Assembly (NCBI GenBank): GCA_964492715.1 | Contig: CAZBLK010000014.1 | Location: forward strand, 1-64,000 | DNA from: CAZBLK01 sp964492715 | GTDB lineage: Bacteria; Bacillota; Clostridia; Lachnospirales; WRBF01 | Reading direction: 5' to 3' | DNA: 64,000 nucleotides | Part shown: one piece after another, positions 18,654 to 26,345 of the stretch | Layout of the letters: each line of letters begins with the position of its first letter | Position numbering within the stretch: position 1 is the stretch's first letter | Translations under genes and position numbers: made by a program | The notes under the pieces: generated by a model | What the model saw: only the letters and a program-made list of their open reading frames with translations | Told to the model about the DNA's origin: nothing | The model's database searches: none

Positions 18654-18819
18654 AGAACCTGTGTTCAATACGAAGTCGTCGTATTGGCGAGGATTGGCGT
18701 CGCTGTACGATGAAGCGTGGTAAGTGCGTACTCGAAGCATGTACGTGCTTACCACGCTGAAGAAGTACAGCGGAGTCAAGACCGCCAAGATGGCGGCTAG
18801 AGTATTGAACACAGGTTCT
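18654..18819. repeat. Family B palindromic element, copy 1 (complete)
   Basis: A 166-base element with perfect 18-bp terminal inverted repeats (AGAACCTGTGTTCAATAC at 18654-18671 and its complement at 18802-18819). Inside are two further nested pairs of arms, CGCTGTAC with GTACAGCG and GCGTGGTAAG with CTTACCACGC. The whole element can therefore fold into one long branched hairpin. It is more GC-rich than its flanks and has no coding frame. Relatives are at 49231-49393 and, truncated, at 32775-32903. Confidence 0.8.
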
Positions 18820-18999
18820 AAAGTTTAATTACGTTACATGGGCGAGCTATGTGCCTGTGTGCTTTGCATTTAAACCCAAATGACGTATTTAAACTAAATT
18901 GTAAAACCACCCACTCATCATTGCCAACATTAAACTTACACAAAAATCTTGCCCGCAGAATATCTTAAAATACGTTATAAATAATAGGAGGTTTATAAG

Positions 19000-19233
19000 G
19001 TGTTGGAAAATAATCGGTCAATATTAAAGTTGGATAATATTCATGTCGAAAAAGATGTTGTTAATTTACGTAGCGCCTCACTTTTGGGGGAAATTGTGAA
19101 AAATGACATGCTAGGAAACCTTTTTAATGGGTTTTATAGAAGATGTGATGCAAGAATTGCTTTGTTTGTAAACGCAAATAAAGCATTGCCATACATGCTT
19201 GACTCTAACGTTTCAGCCAGCAAAACAGTTTAA
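19000..19233 (+). CDS. Hypothetical protein, 77 aa
   Basis: I do not recognise this protein. The GTG start at 19000 has a good AGGAGG site eight bases upstream, which is the main reason to accept it; a TTG is the next codon. It has no signal peptide or membrane helix. The sequence is mixed, with a central basic stretch (FNGFYRRCDARIALFVNANKA is split as FNGFYRRCDAR then IALFVNANKA). It is the first gene of a rightward cassette with the HExxH and GGDEF proteins and may be a small partner of them. Confidence 0.6.
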   Translation: MLENNRSILKLDNIHVEKDVVNLRSASLLGEIVKNDMLGNLFNGFYRRCDARIALFVNANKALPYMLDSNVSASKTV

Positions 19234-19315
19234 TATATGAAGTAAACATCGCCAAGTATTAAGTTATACTTTGGCTTTGTTTGTTTGTGTTAAAATTTAT
19301 TTGGCGGGGGTGTTT

Positions 19316-21757
19316 ATGTACATAATAAATTTGTTCAAGTTAAATGGTCTTTCCAGCAGCGGCGACATTCCTGGGCAGTTTGTTGTTGTAGGTTCTTTTG
19401 CTAGCCTTGAAGTTAAAAAAATTTCAAACCTATCCGACGTTTTTACATATAACAATATTTTTGACAACAATCGCTTTACATCGCACTCTATGGTATTGTA
19501 TGAAGTTAATACAAACAATGCTACTAACAATTTAAAAGAGCATAGCCTTGCAGAAGAAATGGTACACTGCCAAAATTCTGCTGATTTTTATGCAATTTGT
19601 TCTTTTAAAATTAACCCAGAAATAGTTTTTAAGTCTGAAACAAAAAGCGGAGTTGACTTTATAAATTACGTTGCAGACGTAGTAGGGGCTGAAATTAACA
19701 ACTATTGCTCTGAAAACAATATAGATATAAAATATGAAATTTGGGGTAACCTCGGTTCATTTGATATTACTGTTATTACACGAAACAACAACATTAATGA
19801 GCTTTTAAACGTTCCGCACTACATAAGGGGTATCGAGTACAAACCAACAGGTGAAGATGAAAACATTATTGCTGCACCTATGTTTTGTTATTCATCGTCG
19901 CTAATTGCGTTTAGTACAAATTTCTCGATTGATAAAATGGAAAAAGAACAGGCTGCAGCAGAATGTAATGTAGTCTTTAATTTTTCTGCATTTGGCTCTG
20001 TTACCCAGTCAATAGTTAAAGAAATTTACGACTATTTTTCTTCACTGTCCGCAAGCATTAAAACAAAGCTTGACACCACAGATTGGTTAAACGTTTTGTT
20101 CGGAAACCACGACTTTTCTGTTGCTTTGTCTTTGTCTCAAAAAGACTTTGTAAAAGTTTTTGTTGGCAGTGACGGGCAAGAAGGGCTTTTAGACATTTGT
20201 TCAAAGCGTTATGTCAACAACTTTAGAAACACACACACTACTTTGCTTAAAAATACTAAGTTACCGCTTCCAACAGAAATTTACAACGATGGCTCTGAAA
20301 ATGCTGCGTATCAACTAAGCCAAGTTTTTGAAAAACGAAACAAAGAAAACGATGAGCTTAAAAGCAAGCTTTTTGACATTTACACAAAGGTTAAAAAATA
20401 TATTCCTGACACTATAAAGCACACTGTAGACAACTCTATAGTTGTTTGTTTAAGCTTGCTTAACAACGACCTTAGGTATATTTCTGGGCTAAAGCTTTAT
20501 TCAGTGCTTGTCTCTGCACTTAATAAAATTAATGAAACTGTAAATTTAAGCTATGGTAATTCTGAAGAATCACTTTTCCAAGCAATTTCACGCTGCTTCC
20601 AGGACATTTCTATGATTTTGCCAAGCATTAGGCGCATGGATACATATGCTTTGGAAAGCATAGACAACGCAGATTCTATAAGCCCGTTGTCAAAGCTTTT
20701 CTTTTCAATAGAATACTTGCTGGCAGACTTAATAAACAAGCTAGACACACCTTTGATTAATAAAGAAGGTGAGTATAGGGAAAGAAAATCAGATGTCTTT
20801 TTAACAATTGGAAATGAGGGAACATTTACTTCTGTCCAGTATTTTTCGGATTATTCTTTTACTGAAAGACAAAACAGGCTTATTTCGTTTAACTTGCCAA
20901 ATGCCTCAAGCCTTTCTTTGGACAAAATTTTGCCGTACATTTTGCACGAAGTAAACCATTACACAAACCCAATGGAAACAAAAGAAAAACGTAATATTTG
21001 CATGTACAGGCTGCTTAGGAACTACCTTTTGCTGTTTATACAATACACCTTGAAAACGAAATTAACTGATGAAAATATATATAAATTTGCAGAAGAGCTT
21101 GACAAACATTATTCAGAAAACAAGTATAGTCCAAATGAATACATGTCGCTTGATAAATGTGCTATACAATGGATTTATGGTGCGTACAGCTTTTCTGACA
21201 AGCTTGTTAAAAGCGAAGATGAAACTGATGTCATAGTTGGGAATGTAATTTGCATGTTACTAGCTGACACTCAATTTGCAAAGGCAATTAGATATTCCAT
21301 ATATGAAGCATATGCAGATTTTATGATGATTCAACTTGGCAATTATGATGTAAAGAAGTATATTCAAATAATGTACAACTTCCTTGCTTTAAATAACTTG
21401 AACGCCAAGTCCGATTTGTCTTTTGTACTTCGCATTACTGCCGTTTTGGGGTATTACTGCAACCGTGAAAACGGAAAGTTTGACAATGAAACTTTTGCAA
21501 GTTGGGTTGACAAAACAGTTAGTGGGCTTCCAAGATATTTGGGTAATTTTATTTACCCTTATTGTGAAAACATCGTTGATAGCATTAGATTAGTTGAGCC
21601 AACAGTTCTTTATCTTTCTGAAATTTCTGTTGATAAAAACAAAGTTGATTGTGATGTGTTTAAAATTTTGGAGCATTGCTGTAATTTAGAAACAGAAGTT
21701 AGTTTTCATGTTAACTGTTGGTACAAATGCTTGCAAGAAATGGGGGTAAAAAAGTAA
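19316..21757 (+). CDS. Unknown 813-aa protein with a zinc-metallopeptidase-type HExxH motif
   Basis: I do not recognise the family. The sequence shows HEVNH at residues 544-548, the zincin HExxH motif. About 115 residues later comes EAYAD (664-668), which fits the Glu-x-x-Ala-Asp third-ligand helix of gluzincins. A zinc-dependent peptidase is thus a reasonable inference. The N-terminal 500 residues match nothing I know and lack a signal peptide, so the protein is probably cytoplasmic. The ATG at 19316 is preferred over upstream in-frame starts because of GGCGGGGG seven bases before it. Its TAA overlaps the ATG of the GGDEF gene (TAATG), indicating translational coupling. Confidence 0.75.
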   Translation: MYIINLFKLNGLSSSGDIPGQFVVVGSFASLEVKKISNLSDVFTYNNIFDNNRFTSHSMVLYEVNTNNATNNLKEHSLAEEMVHCQNSADFYAICSFKINPEIVFKSETKSGVDFINYVADVVGAEINNYCSENNIDIKYEIWGNLGSFDITVITRNNNINELLNVPHYIRGIEYKPTGEDENIIAAPMFCYSSSLIAFSTNFSIDKMEKEQAAAECNVVFNFSAFGSVTQSIVKEIYDYFSSLSASIKTKLDTTDWLNVLFGNHDFSVALSLSQKDFVKVFVGSDGQEGLLDICSKRYVNNFRNTHTTLLKNTKLPLPTEIYNDGSENAAYQLSQVFEKRNKENDELKSKLFDIYTKVKKYIPDTIKHTVDNSIVVCLSLLNNDLRYISGLKLYSVLVSALNKINETVNLSYGNSEESLFQAISRCFQDISMILPSIRRMDTYALESIDNADSISPLSKLFFSIEYLLADLINKLDTPLINKEGEYRERKSDVFLTIGNEGTFTSVQYFSDYSFTERQNRLISFNLPNASSLSLDKILPYILHEVNHYTNPMETKEKRNICMYRLLRNYLLLFIQYTLKTKLTDENIYKFAEELDKHYSENKYSPNEYMSLDKCAIQWIYGAYSFSDKLVKSEDETDVIVGNVICMLLADTQFAKAIRYSIYEAYADFMMIQLGNYDVKKYIQIMYNFLALNNLNAKSDLSFVLRITAVLGYYCNRENGKFDNETFASWVDKTVSGLPRYLGNFIYPYCENIVDSIRLVEPTVLYLSEISVDKNKVDCDVFKILEHCCNLETEVSFHVNCWYKCLQEMGVKK

Positions 21758-22908
21758 TGGAATGTGCAAAAAAATACGCTGAAGTAGTTTCAAAAAAAAT
21801 AACAGATGAACTGACAGAAGTTAAAGACAATAAATACACTTTCATTACTTGTGGAAAAACTAACTTATTTACAGCCGACTTTGAGAAAAATTTCTTTTAT
21901 GATTATCGCAAAGAAAGCCATTGCTGCAAAATTTTAACTCCGCATGATGAAACGAGAAATTGCTATAAATTAGCTGTTTATTTTGACTTGGTTGCTTTTA
22001 AAGTTATTAATGACAGATTTTCACACGACTTGGGAGACGAAATTTTAAAGCAGTTTTCAAAAATGCTTAAAGATGAAGTTGAAAGGTTTTCCAATGACAA
22101 AGACTTAAATAAACAAGGGTATGAGCTTTTACCTTTTCGCCACGGCGGTGACGAATTTACTGTCTTGTTAATTCCTTCAAAGATAGACTGCACAGAAAAA
22201 AATGTTTATTCTGTACCCAATACAATTGAAAATGACCTAAAAAACTTGGCGCAAAACATAGTTTCAATATGGCAAGAAAAGAGATGGGTAATAGAATATT
22301 CGATTATCACTGGAACTAACAGTCACCCTGTCTTTACATGCGAAGAAGTTGGAAGTAATTTGTCGCAGCAACTAGAAGGCAAGGAAAATCAAGTTATGCT
22401 GCTTAAAGGACTGGAATTGCACTATGGTGTTGGAGATACAATTAAAGATGCAGAAAAGGCTTCAAAAGTCAATGATTTCAAAAGCAATGATGGTGAACGT
22501 GGCGTAATTAATGAAAAGTGCTATATTGGCTTTCCTGAATGTAACGCACAAGGAGAGTTTTCGTTCGACGATAAAAACTGGTTGCAGTTAAAAGAGCATT
22601 TAATTTATATTGTTGATAAAAACGAAAACACAGATGATAGTATAAATAAATTTCTTTCAGCTGCAAATATTGACAGCGAACATTGTATACATCAAAATGC
22701 TGCTTTATTTGTTCCTGTAAAAATTGGGTACAAAAGTTTGAACGAAGAAGTTTTATCACTTATCAACAGTAACGAAAAGTTTAAGGGCAAAGTAGGTTAC
22801 ATATCTTGGATTGACGCTGTTAATACTCTAAAAGACAAGTTGCTTGAAAGTGCAAAGGAAGTAAACGCCTACTACTTGACAGGAAATTCTACAATTCAAA
22901 GCAAATAG
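21757..22908 (+). CDS. GGDEF-domain protein (putative diguanylate cyclase or related nucleotide cyclase)
   Basis: The 383-residue protein has the two hallmarks of a GGDEF domain. These are a metal and substrate region DLVAFKVINDRFSHDLGDEI around residues 79-98 and the active-site loop RHGGDEF around 128-134. Family members make cyclic di-GMP from GTP. No RxxD inhibitory site is visible, and the domain has an insertion before the closing KDAEKASKVND segment. A C-terminal part of about 120 residues is unfamiliar. There is no membrane helix or recognisable sensor. The start shares its A with the TAA of the upstream HExxH gene, so the two products are made together. A strong terminator follows. 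Confidence 0.82.
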   Translation: MECAKKYAEVVSKKITDELTEVKDNKYTFITCGKTNLFTADFEKNFFYDYRKESHCCKILTPHDETRNCYKLAVYFDLVAFKVINDRFSHDLGDEILKQFSKMLKDEVERFSNDKDLNKQGYELLPFRHGGDEFTVLLIPSKIDCTEKNVYSVPNTIENDLKNLAQNIVSIWQEKRWVIEYSIITGTNSHPVFTCEEVGSNLSQQLEGKENQVMLLKGLELHYGVGDTIKDAEKASKVNDFKSNDGERGVINEKCYIGFPECNAQGEFSFDDKNWLQLKEHLIYIVDKNENTDDSINKFLSAANIDSEHCIHQNAALFVPVKIGYKSLNEEVLSLINSNEKFKGKVGYISWIDAVNTLKDKLLESAKEVNAYYLTGNSTIQSK

Positions 22909-22915
22909 CTTTGGT

Positions 22916-22949
22916 GCGCTACAAATTGTAAAGGTTCAATTTGCAGCGC
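22916..22949 (+). terminator. Terminator of the HExxH-GGDEF cassette
   Basis: A 13-base inverted repeat with one mismatch (arm GCGCTACAAATTG), followed by CTTTTTATT. It lies eight bases after the GGDEF stop codon. Confidence 0.8.
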
Positions 22950-23059
22950 TCTTTTTATTGAACACGGTTCTAAGCTTGCAAAAAATTTAGATGTAAATTT
23001 ACATATAAATAGATAATAAATTTATATACAAATAGATAAAAAAGAAAGGAAAATTTCTT

Positions 23060-23251
23060 TTAAAAATGTAGCGTCTAAGACGTAGAACCTTTTATGCCTA
23101 TGCAGGTAAAAGCAAACTCAGATGATACGGTGTTGCTTACGCCTATTGAAGGAAGTGTTGATGACACTTAACTGCTTATTTTTGATGGGAAAAGCTAGGT
23201 GGGTGAACACCAACCACTATCGACTTAAAGCCGCAAGGTTTTATTTTTTTG
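23060..23251 (+). ncRNA. Candidate structured RNA with its own terminator, upstream of cotJA
   Basis: No protein-coding frame explains this stretch, yet it looks like a folded transcript. Visible stems are CGTC/GACG near 23072-23082, GGTGGGTG/CACCAACC near 23198-23216, and a final stem closed by a GCAA tetraloop near 23225-23242 followed by seven T's. The setting (clostridial, about 190 bases, terminator at the end) would suit a free-standing RNA such as the raiA type or a leader, but I cannot confirm any known family by eye. A 25-codon frame inside (23094-23171) has no ribosome binding site. Confidence 0.4.
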
Positions 23252-23371
23252 TACACATTTTTTGGGACGTGGCATAGAATGTACTAGAAATCTTTATAGA
23301 GACACACAGGGTTTGCACAAAAACTCACTTCTAGCAAACCCAAAAATTCTATTTAGAAAGGGGTAATTGAT

Positions 23372-23665
23372 TTGTACGGTCAACGCCTTAACGGTTCATC
23401 AACGCAAAAACAAAAAATGCAAAATTACAACTCGCCGAACAACAATATCCAAAGCGAAAATCTTCAAGAAGAATGCTTTTGTGAGCATAGGCACAACCAT
23501 GAGGAATGCAAAGAGCATGAAATGAACATGCTGCAAGGTTTGCCACTTGGCATGGCATACGTTCCTGTTCAAACATGGAGGGAAATTTACGCCCCAGAGC
23601 TTGCTTTTGAACGAGGAACAATTTTCAAAGAGCTTGACCTTCCATTTTTAGGAAAGAGGTGCTAA
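23372..23665 (+). CDS. cotJA: Spore coat-associated protein CotJA
   Basis: First gene of the cotJ cluster, expressed in the mother cell during sporulation in relatives. The family signature is the C-terminal half, GMAYVPVQTWREIYAPELA then FERGTIFKELDLPFLGKRC, from about residue 57. The N-terminal half is Gln/Asn-rich and contains a His/Cys/Glu-rich patch (CFCEHRHNHEECKEHE) that could bind metal. The start is TTG with AGAAAGGGG upstream. It is four bases from cotJB and in the usual order cotJA-cotJB-cotJC. A hairpin at about 23308-23342 precedes it. Confidence 0.9.
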   Translation: MYGQRLNGSSTQKQKMQNYNSPNNNIQSENLQEECFCEHRHNHEECKEHEMNMLQGLPLGMAYVPVQTWREIYAPELAFERGTIFKELDLPFLGKRC

Positions 23666-23669
23666 CAAA

Positions 23670-23921
23670 GTGAACAATCAAATTGCAAGAGAACGATTAA
23701 TGAAAAAGCTTCAAATAATTTCACTTTCACTTTTTGACACAATCCTTTACCTTGACACCCACCCAACAGACCAAGCCGCCCTCGAATATTACCATAGATG
23801 TAAGCGCATAAAAGACGAAGTTCAAAACGAATTTGAATGTAATTTTGGGCCGCTTACTGCTGAAAACGTTAAGTCTACAAACAAATGGACTTGGGTAAAC
23901 AACCCTTGGCCTTGGGAATAG
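23670..23921 (+). CDS. cotJB: Spore coat protein CotJB
   Basis: The 83-residue length and the pattern (SLSLFDTILYLDTHPTD, ALEYYHRCKRIKD, and the Trp-rich end KWTWVNNPWPWE) identify CotJB, a small coat-associated protein. Its role is structural or in recruiting CotJC in relatives; the biochemistry is not established. The start is GTG, with AAAGAGG upstream inside the end of cotJA. It lies 12 bases before the cotJC remnant. Confidence 0.92.
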   Translation: MNNQIARERLMKKLQIISLSLFDTILYLDTHPTDQAALEYYHRCKRIKDEVQNEFECNFGPLTAENVKSTNKWTWVNNPWPWE

Positions 23922-23933
23922 GGGGTAAAATTT

Positions 23934-24187
23934 ATGTGGTGCTACGAAAAAAAATTACAATATCCAGTAAAAATTAAACGTCCAAACCCGGCTGCTGCTA
24001 AAGTTATTATTACACAGTACGGTGGACCAGACGGCGAATTAGGTGCCTCTCTACGTTACTTGTCACAAAGGTATTCTATGCCTTATAAGGAAGTTAATGG
24101 CATTTTAACAGATATAGGTACAGAAGAATTAGCACCATGATGTTATCAGTCATACATTCAATATTTTCTAAAAATTATTTCATTTAA
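23934..24187 (+). pseudogene. cotJC: Truncated cotJC (manganese-catalase-like spore coat protein)
   Basis: The first 67 residues match CotJC, from MWCYEKKLQYPVKI through QYGGPDGELGASLRYLSQRY to LLTDIGTEEL-like text (here ILTDIGTEELA). They then end in Pro-stop at 24140. In intact CotJC this point is GTEEFAHLE, where the metal-binding Glu and His begin, and the protein runs on to about 190 residues. In the next frame, MMLSVIHSIFSKN follows and resembles the continuation of that helix. A short deletion and frameshift is therefore likely, after which homology is lost. The ferritin-like metal site would be missing. Either this is a decayed gene or an assembly error. Confidence 0.8.
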
Positions 24188-24294
24188 CACTATCATATTG
24201 AAAAAATATTTTTACTTATAATAAATTTCAAATAAATAAGTGGCATACTAACTTTGTAATGTAAACTATTTGTTGCGTTGGTTTTTTATATGAC

Positions 24295-24458
24295 TAGGGT
24301 CTATCCGACAAATAAAATTTGCACAAAATCGGCAGTTTTTCCGCCTGACTTCGTTAGAATTTCTTGTCTAACTTCTAGTTATGCCTGCGAAATTCTGCCT
24401 CGTCAGACAAAAAAACTGCTCGATTTGTGCAAAACTTATAATTATCGGATACACCCTA
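24295..24458. repeat. Family A palindromic element, copy 1
   Basis: A 164-base imperfect palindrome with ends TAGGGTCTATCCGA and TCGGATACACCCTA. Inside are paired arms around GCACAAA/TTTGTGC and a core with CTTCGTTAGAA and CCTCGT, shared with the other family A copies. It contains an apparent rightward frame of 92 codons that I reject as a gene. Confidence 0.65.
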
Positions 24459-24486
24459 ATTTCAAAATACTTTTAAAAGAACGCCC

Positions 24487-24523
24487 CTTACAGTCAACAT
24501 GGTGTAACTGTGTTGACTGTAAG
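24487..24523 (-). terminator. Perfect hairpin downstream of the GH3 gene
   Basis: A perfect 13-bp inverted repeat (CTTACAGTCAACA, 11-base loop) lies 34 bases after the GH3 stop. The minus-strand tail is only mildly T-rich, so it is a probable but not certain terminator. Confidence 0.55.
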
Positions 24524-24556
24524 CCGTCATATTTGCTTGAGTTTAAAGTTGATTAG

Positions 24557-26284
24557 CTATACGTATCTCACACAATCCTTTGCGTCTGAATTTTTACCAA
24601 ACAACGTTTGGGCTACAGCCTCAATATTCTCCCTACCCGATGGGCAAAAACTTACTACAGCGTTTTCAATATAGGAAGGCACACCAAAGGCTTCGTATGG
24701 TGTATTGCTTACAATCACCACAGGTATCCCACTCTTTACAATTTCAGGTAGAAGTGTACACATTGTTGCATGTGAACGGTAGTTGTAGTAACTGGTACAT
24801 ACTATAGTATCGAATGATTCGTTATCCAAGCGTTCCAATACGGCTTGCTTGTCAGCGTCGGTGTACTTTTCATGAATAAGCAGAGATGAAACATTATCGC
24901 TATGCTTCCTCATTTCCTCAAACAAAACGCCTGCATGAACATATGTAGTGTTTATAAATGAATGGAAATGATGAATCTGTTCGATTAAAAGCACCTTTTT
25001 GTCGGGTTGTAAAGGCAAAGCAGAACCTTTTTTCAAAATAACCGTACTTTTCTTTGCTACCTCGGCTGCAAAGCTTTTTATTTCATTATCATTAAATAAT
25101 TCACCTGCGGCAGACTCGTCAACTTTTCCGCCGTTTACATGCAAGCCCATGTCATAGCGCATTGCTAAAATACGAGCAACGCTTTCATCAAGCCGCTTCT
25201 CGCTTATCCTGCCTGTTCGCACAGCCTCCAACACCTTTTCAATTACATAAACAGTAGCAGGAGATTCACTGCGGAAAAGCATAAGGTCACAACCTGCTTC
25301 AATACAGCGTAACACAGCTTCAGACAATTCGTATTTATCAAGCAGTCCTCGCATCTGAATATTGTCTGTTGTTACAACACCTTGGAATTTTAATTCGTTA
25401 CGTAATAGGTTTGTTATAATTTCTTTATTTGTTGCTGCTGGTATATTACCTCCGCCTAAAGCTGGGTATGCGGTAAACGCTGCCATAATTGCAGGAAGTC
25501 CATTGTCAATTAATGCCTTGAATGGTCTTATATGCTCATTCACAAGTTCTTCCTTGTCAATATTAATGCTTGGCAGAGAAAAGTGTGCATCCTCGCATGA
25601 TGAACCTCGCCCCGGAAAGTGCTTTCCTGTGCAAATAATTCCTGCTTCGCTATAGCCTTTCATTGACTCTATCGCATACTTAATAACAATATCAGCATTA
25701 GGGCCGTATGAACGTGGGCCAATCTCTGGATTTAACGGATTGGTATTAACGTCTAATACCGGTGAATGAATCATATTAGCACCCAATGAATGTGCTTGTT
25801 TTCCTGCATAAAGCCCTGTTTTATAAGCCATGTCTGGCTCGTTTGTTGCTGCAAGCCCCATAGGATATGGAAACAGTCTTTGAGAGAACAGGAAATCTGC
25901 ACCTTCACCCTCTTGGTCATAAGCAAAATGTAGACCAATGCTATCTTTGCGTTCAAGTGCCAAGTCCCTTAAGTAATTTAAAGTTTGGGCATATTCTGAT
26001 GGAGTGCAATAAATTCTCTTTGTTTGCAAGTCCGACGGAACATCAAATGTATCCTTATCAGCCAAAGAATAATGAACCTCATCCCTTTTAAACGCCCTAC
26101 TTTCGGCAGAGCCCCCATGAAACTTTTGCGCAATTCTAAAACCGCCTACGTGGTATTTGGTAATCAATTCCTTTACAGATGGCGTAACAATAGGTCCAGC
26201 AAAACCAAAGACCATTAATTGTCCAACCTTCTGCTCAAGCGTAAGCTTACCCATAAGCGTATCAATCCATTTTTCCTTTGACAT
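24557..26284 (-). CDS. Glycoside hydrolase family 3 protein (beta-N-acetylhexosaminidase-like)
   Basis: A GH3 enzyme of the NagZ type, which removes beta-linked N-acetylhexosamine. The motif GKHFPGRG with the nearby EDAHFSLP (around residues 222-240) gives the Asp-His dyad expected of NagZ. TTDNIQM near residue 306 holds the nucleophilic Asp. The C-terminal 200 residues form the second domain found in longer Gram-positive enzymes. There is no signal peptide, so it acts on imported sugar. The ATG at 26284 has GGAGG eight bases upstream, giving 575 residues; an ATG five codons earlier overlaps that site. It is the last gene of the sugar transport operon, so it probably cleaves the sugar the transporter brings in. 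Confidence 0.88.
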   Translation of the reverse strand: MSKEKWIDTLMGKLTLEQKVGQLMVFGFAGPIVTPSVKELITKYHVGGFRIAQKFHGGSAESRAFKRDEVHYSLADKDTFDVPSDLQTKRIYCTPSEYAQTLNYLRDLALERKDSIGLHFAYDQEGEGADFLFSQRLFPYPMGLAATNEPDMAYKTGLYAGKQAHSLGANMIHSPVLDVNTNPLNPEIGPRSYGPNADIVIKYAIESMKGYSEAGIICTGKHFPGRGSSCEDAHFSLPSINIDKEELVNEHIRPFKALIDNGLPAIMAAFTAYPALGGGNIPAATNKEIITNLLRNELKFQGVVTTDNIQMRGLLDKYELSEAVLRCIEAGCDLMLFRSESPATVYVIEKVLEAVRTGRISEKRLDESVARILAMRYDMGLHVNGGKVDESAAGELFNDNEIKSFAAEVAKKSTVILKKGSALPLQPDKKVLLIEQIHHFHSFINTTYVHAGVLFEEMRKHSDNVSSLLIHEKYTDADKQAVLERLDNESFDTIVCTSYYNYRSHATMCTLLPEIVKSGIPVVIVSNTPYEAFGVPSYIENAVVSFCPSGRENIEAVAQTLFGKNSDAKDCVRYV

Positions 26285-26345
26285 ATTAGTAACCTCCATT
26301 ATTGCTAAAATTAAAGCAGCAGGCTAACGCCTGCCGCTTTTGTAA

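Noticed and set aside
23094..23171. 25-codon frame starting MPMQVKANSDD
   Set aside because: No ribosome binding site, and it lies inside the candidate structured RNA.
24278..24556. Rightward 92-codon frame
   Set aside because: It lies mostly on the family A palindrome and the adjacent perfect hairpin, has no ribosome binding site, and its sequence reflects the inverted repeats.
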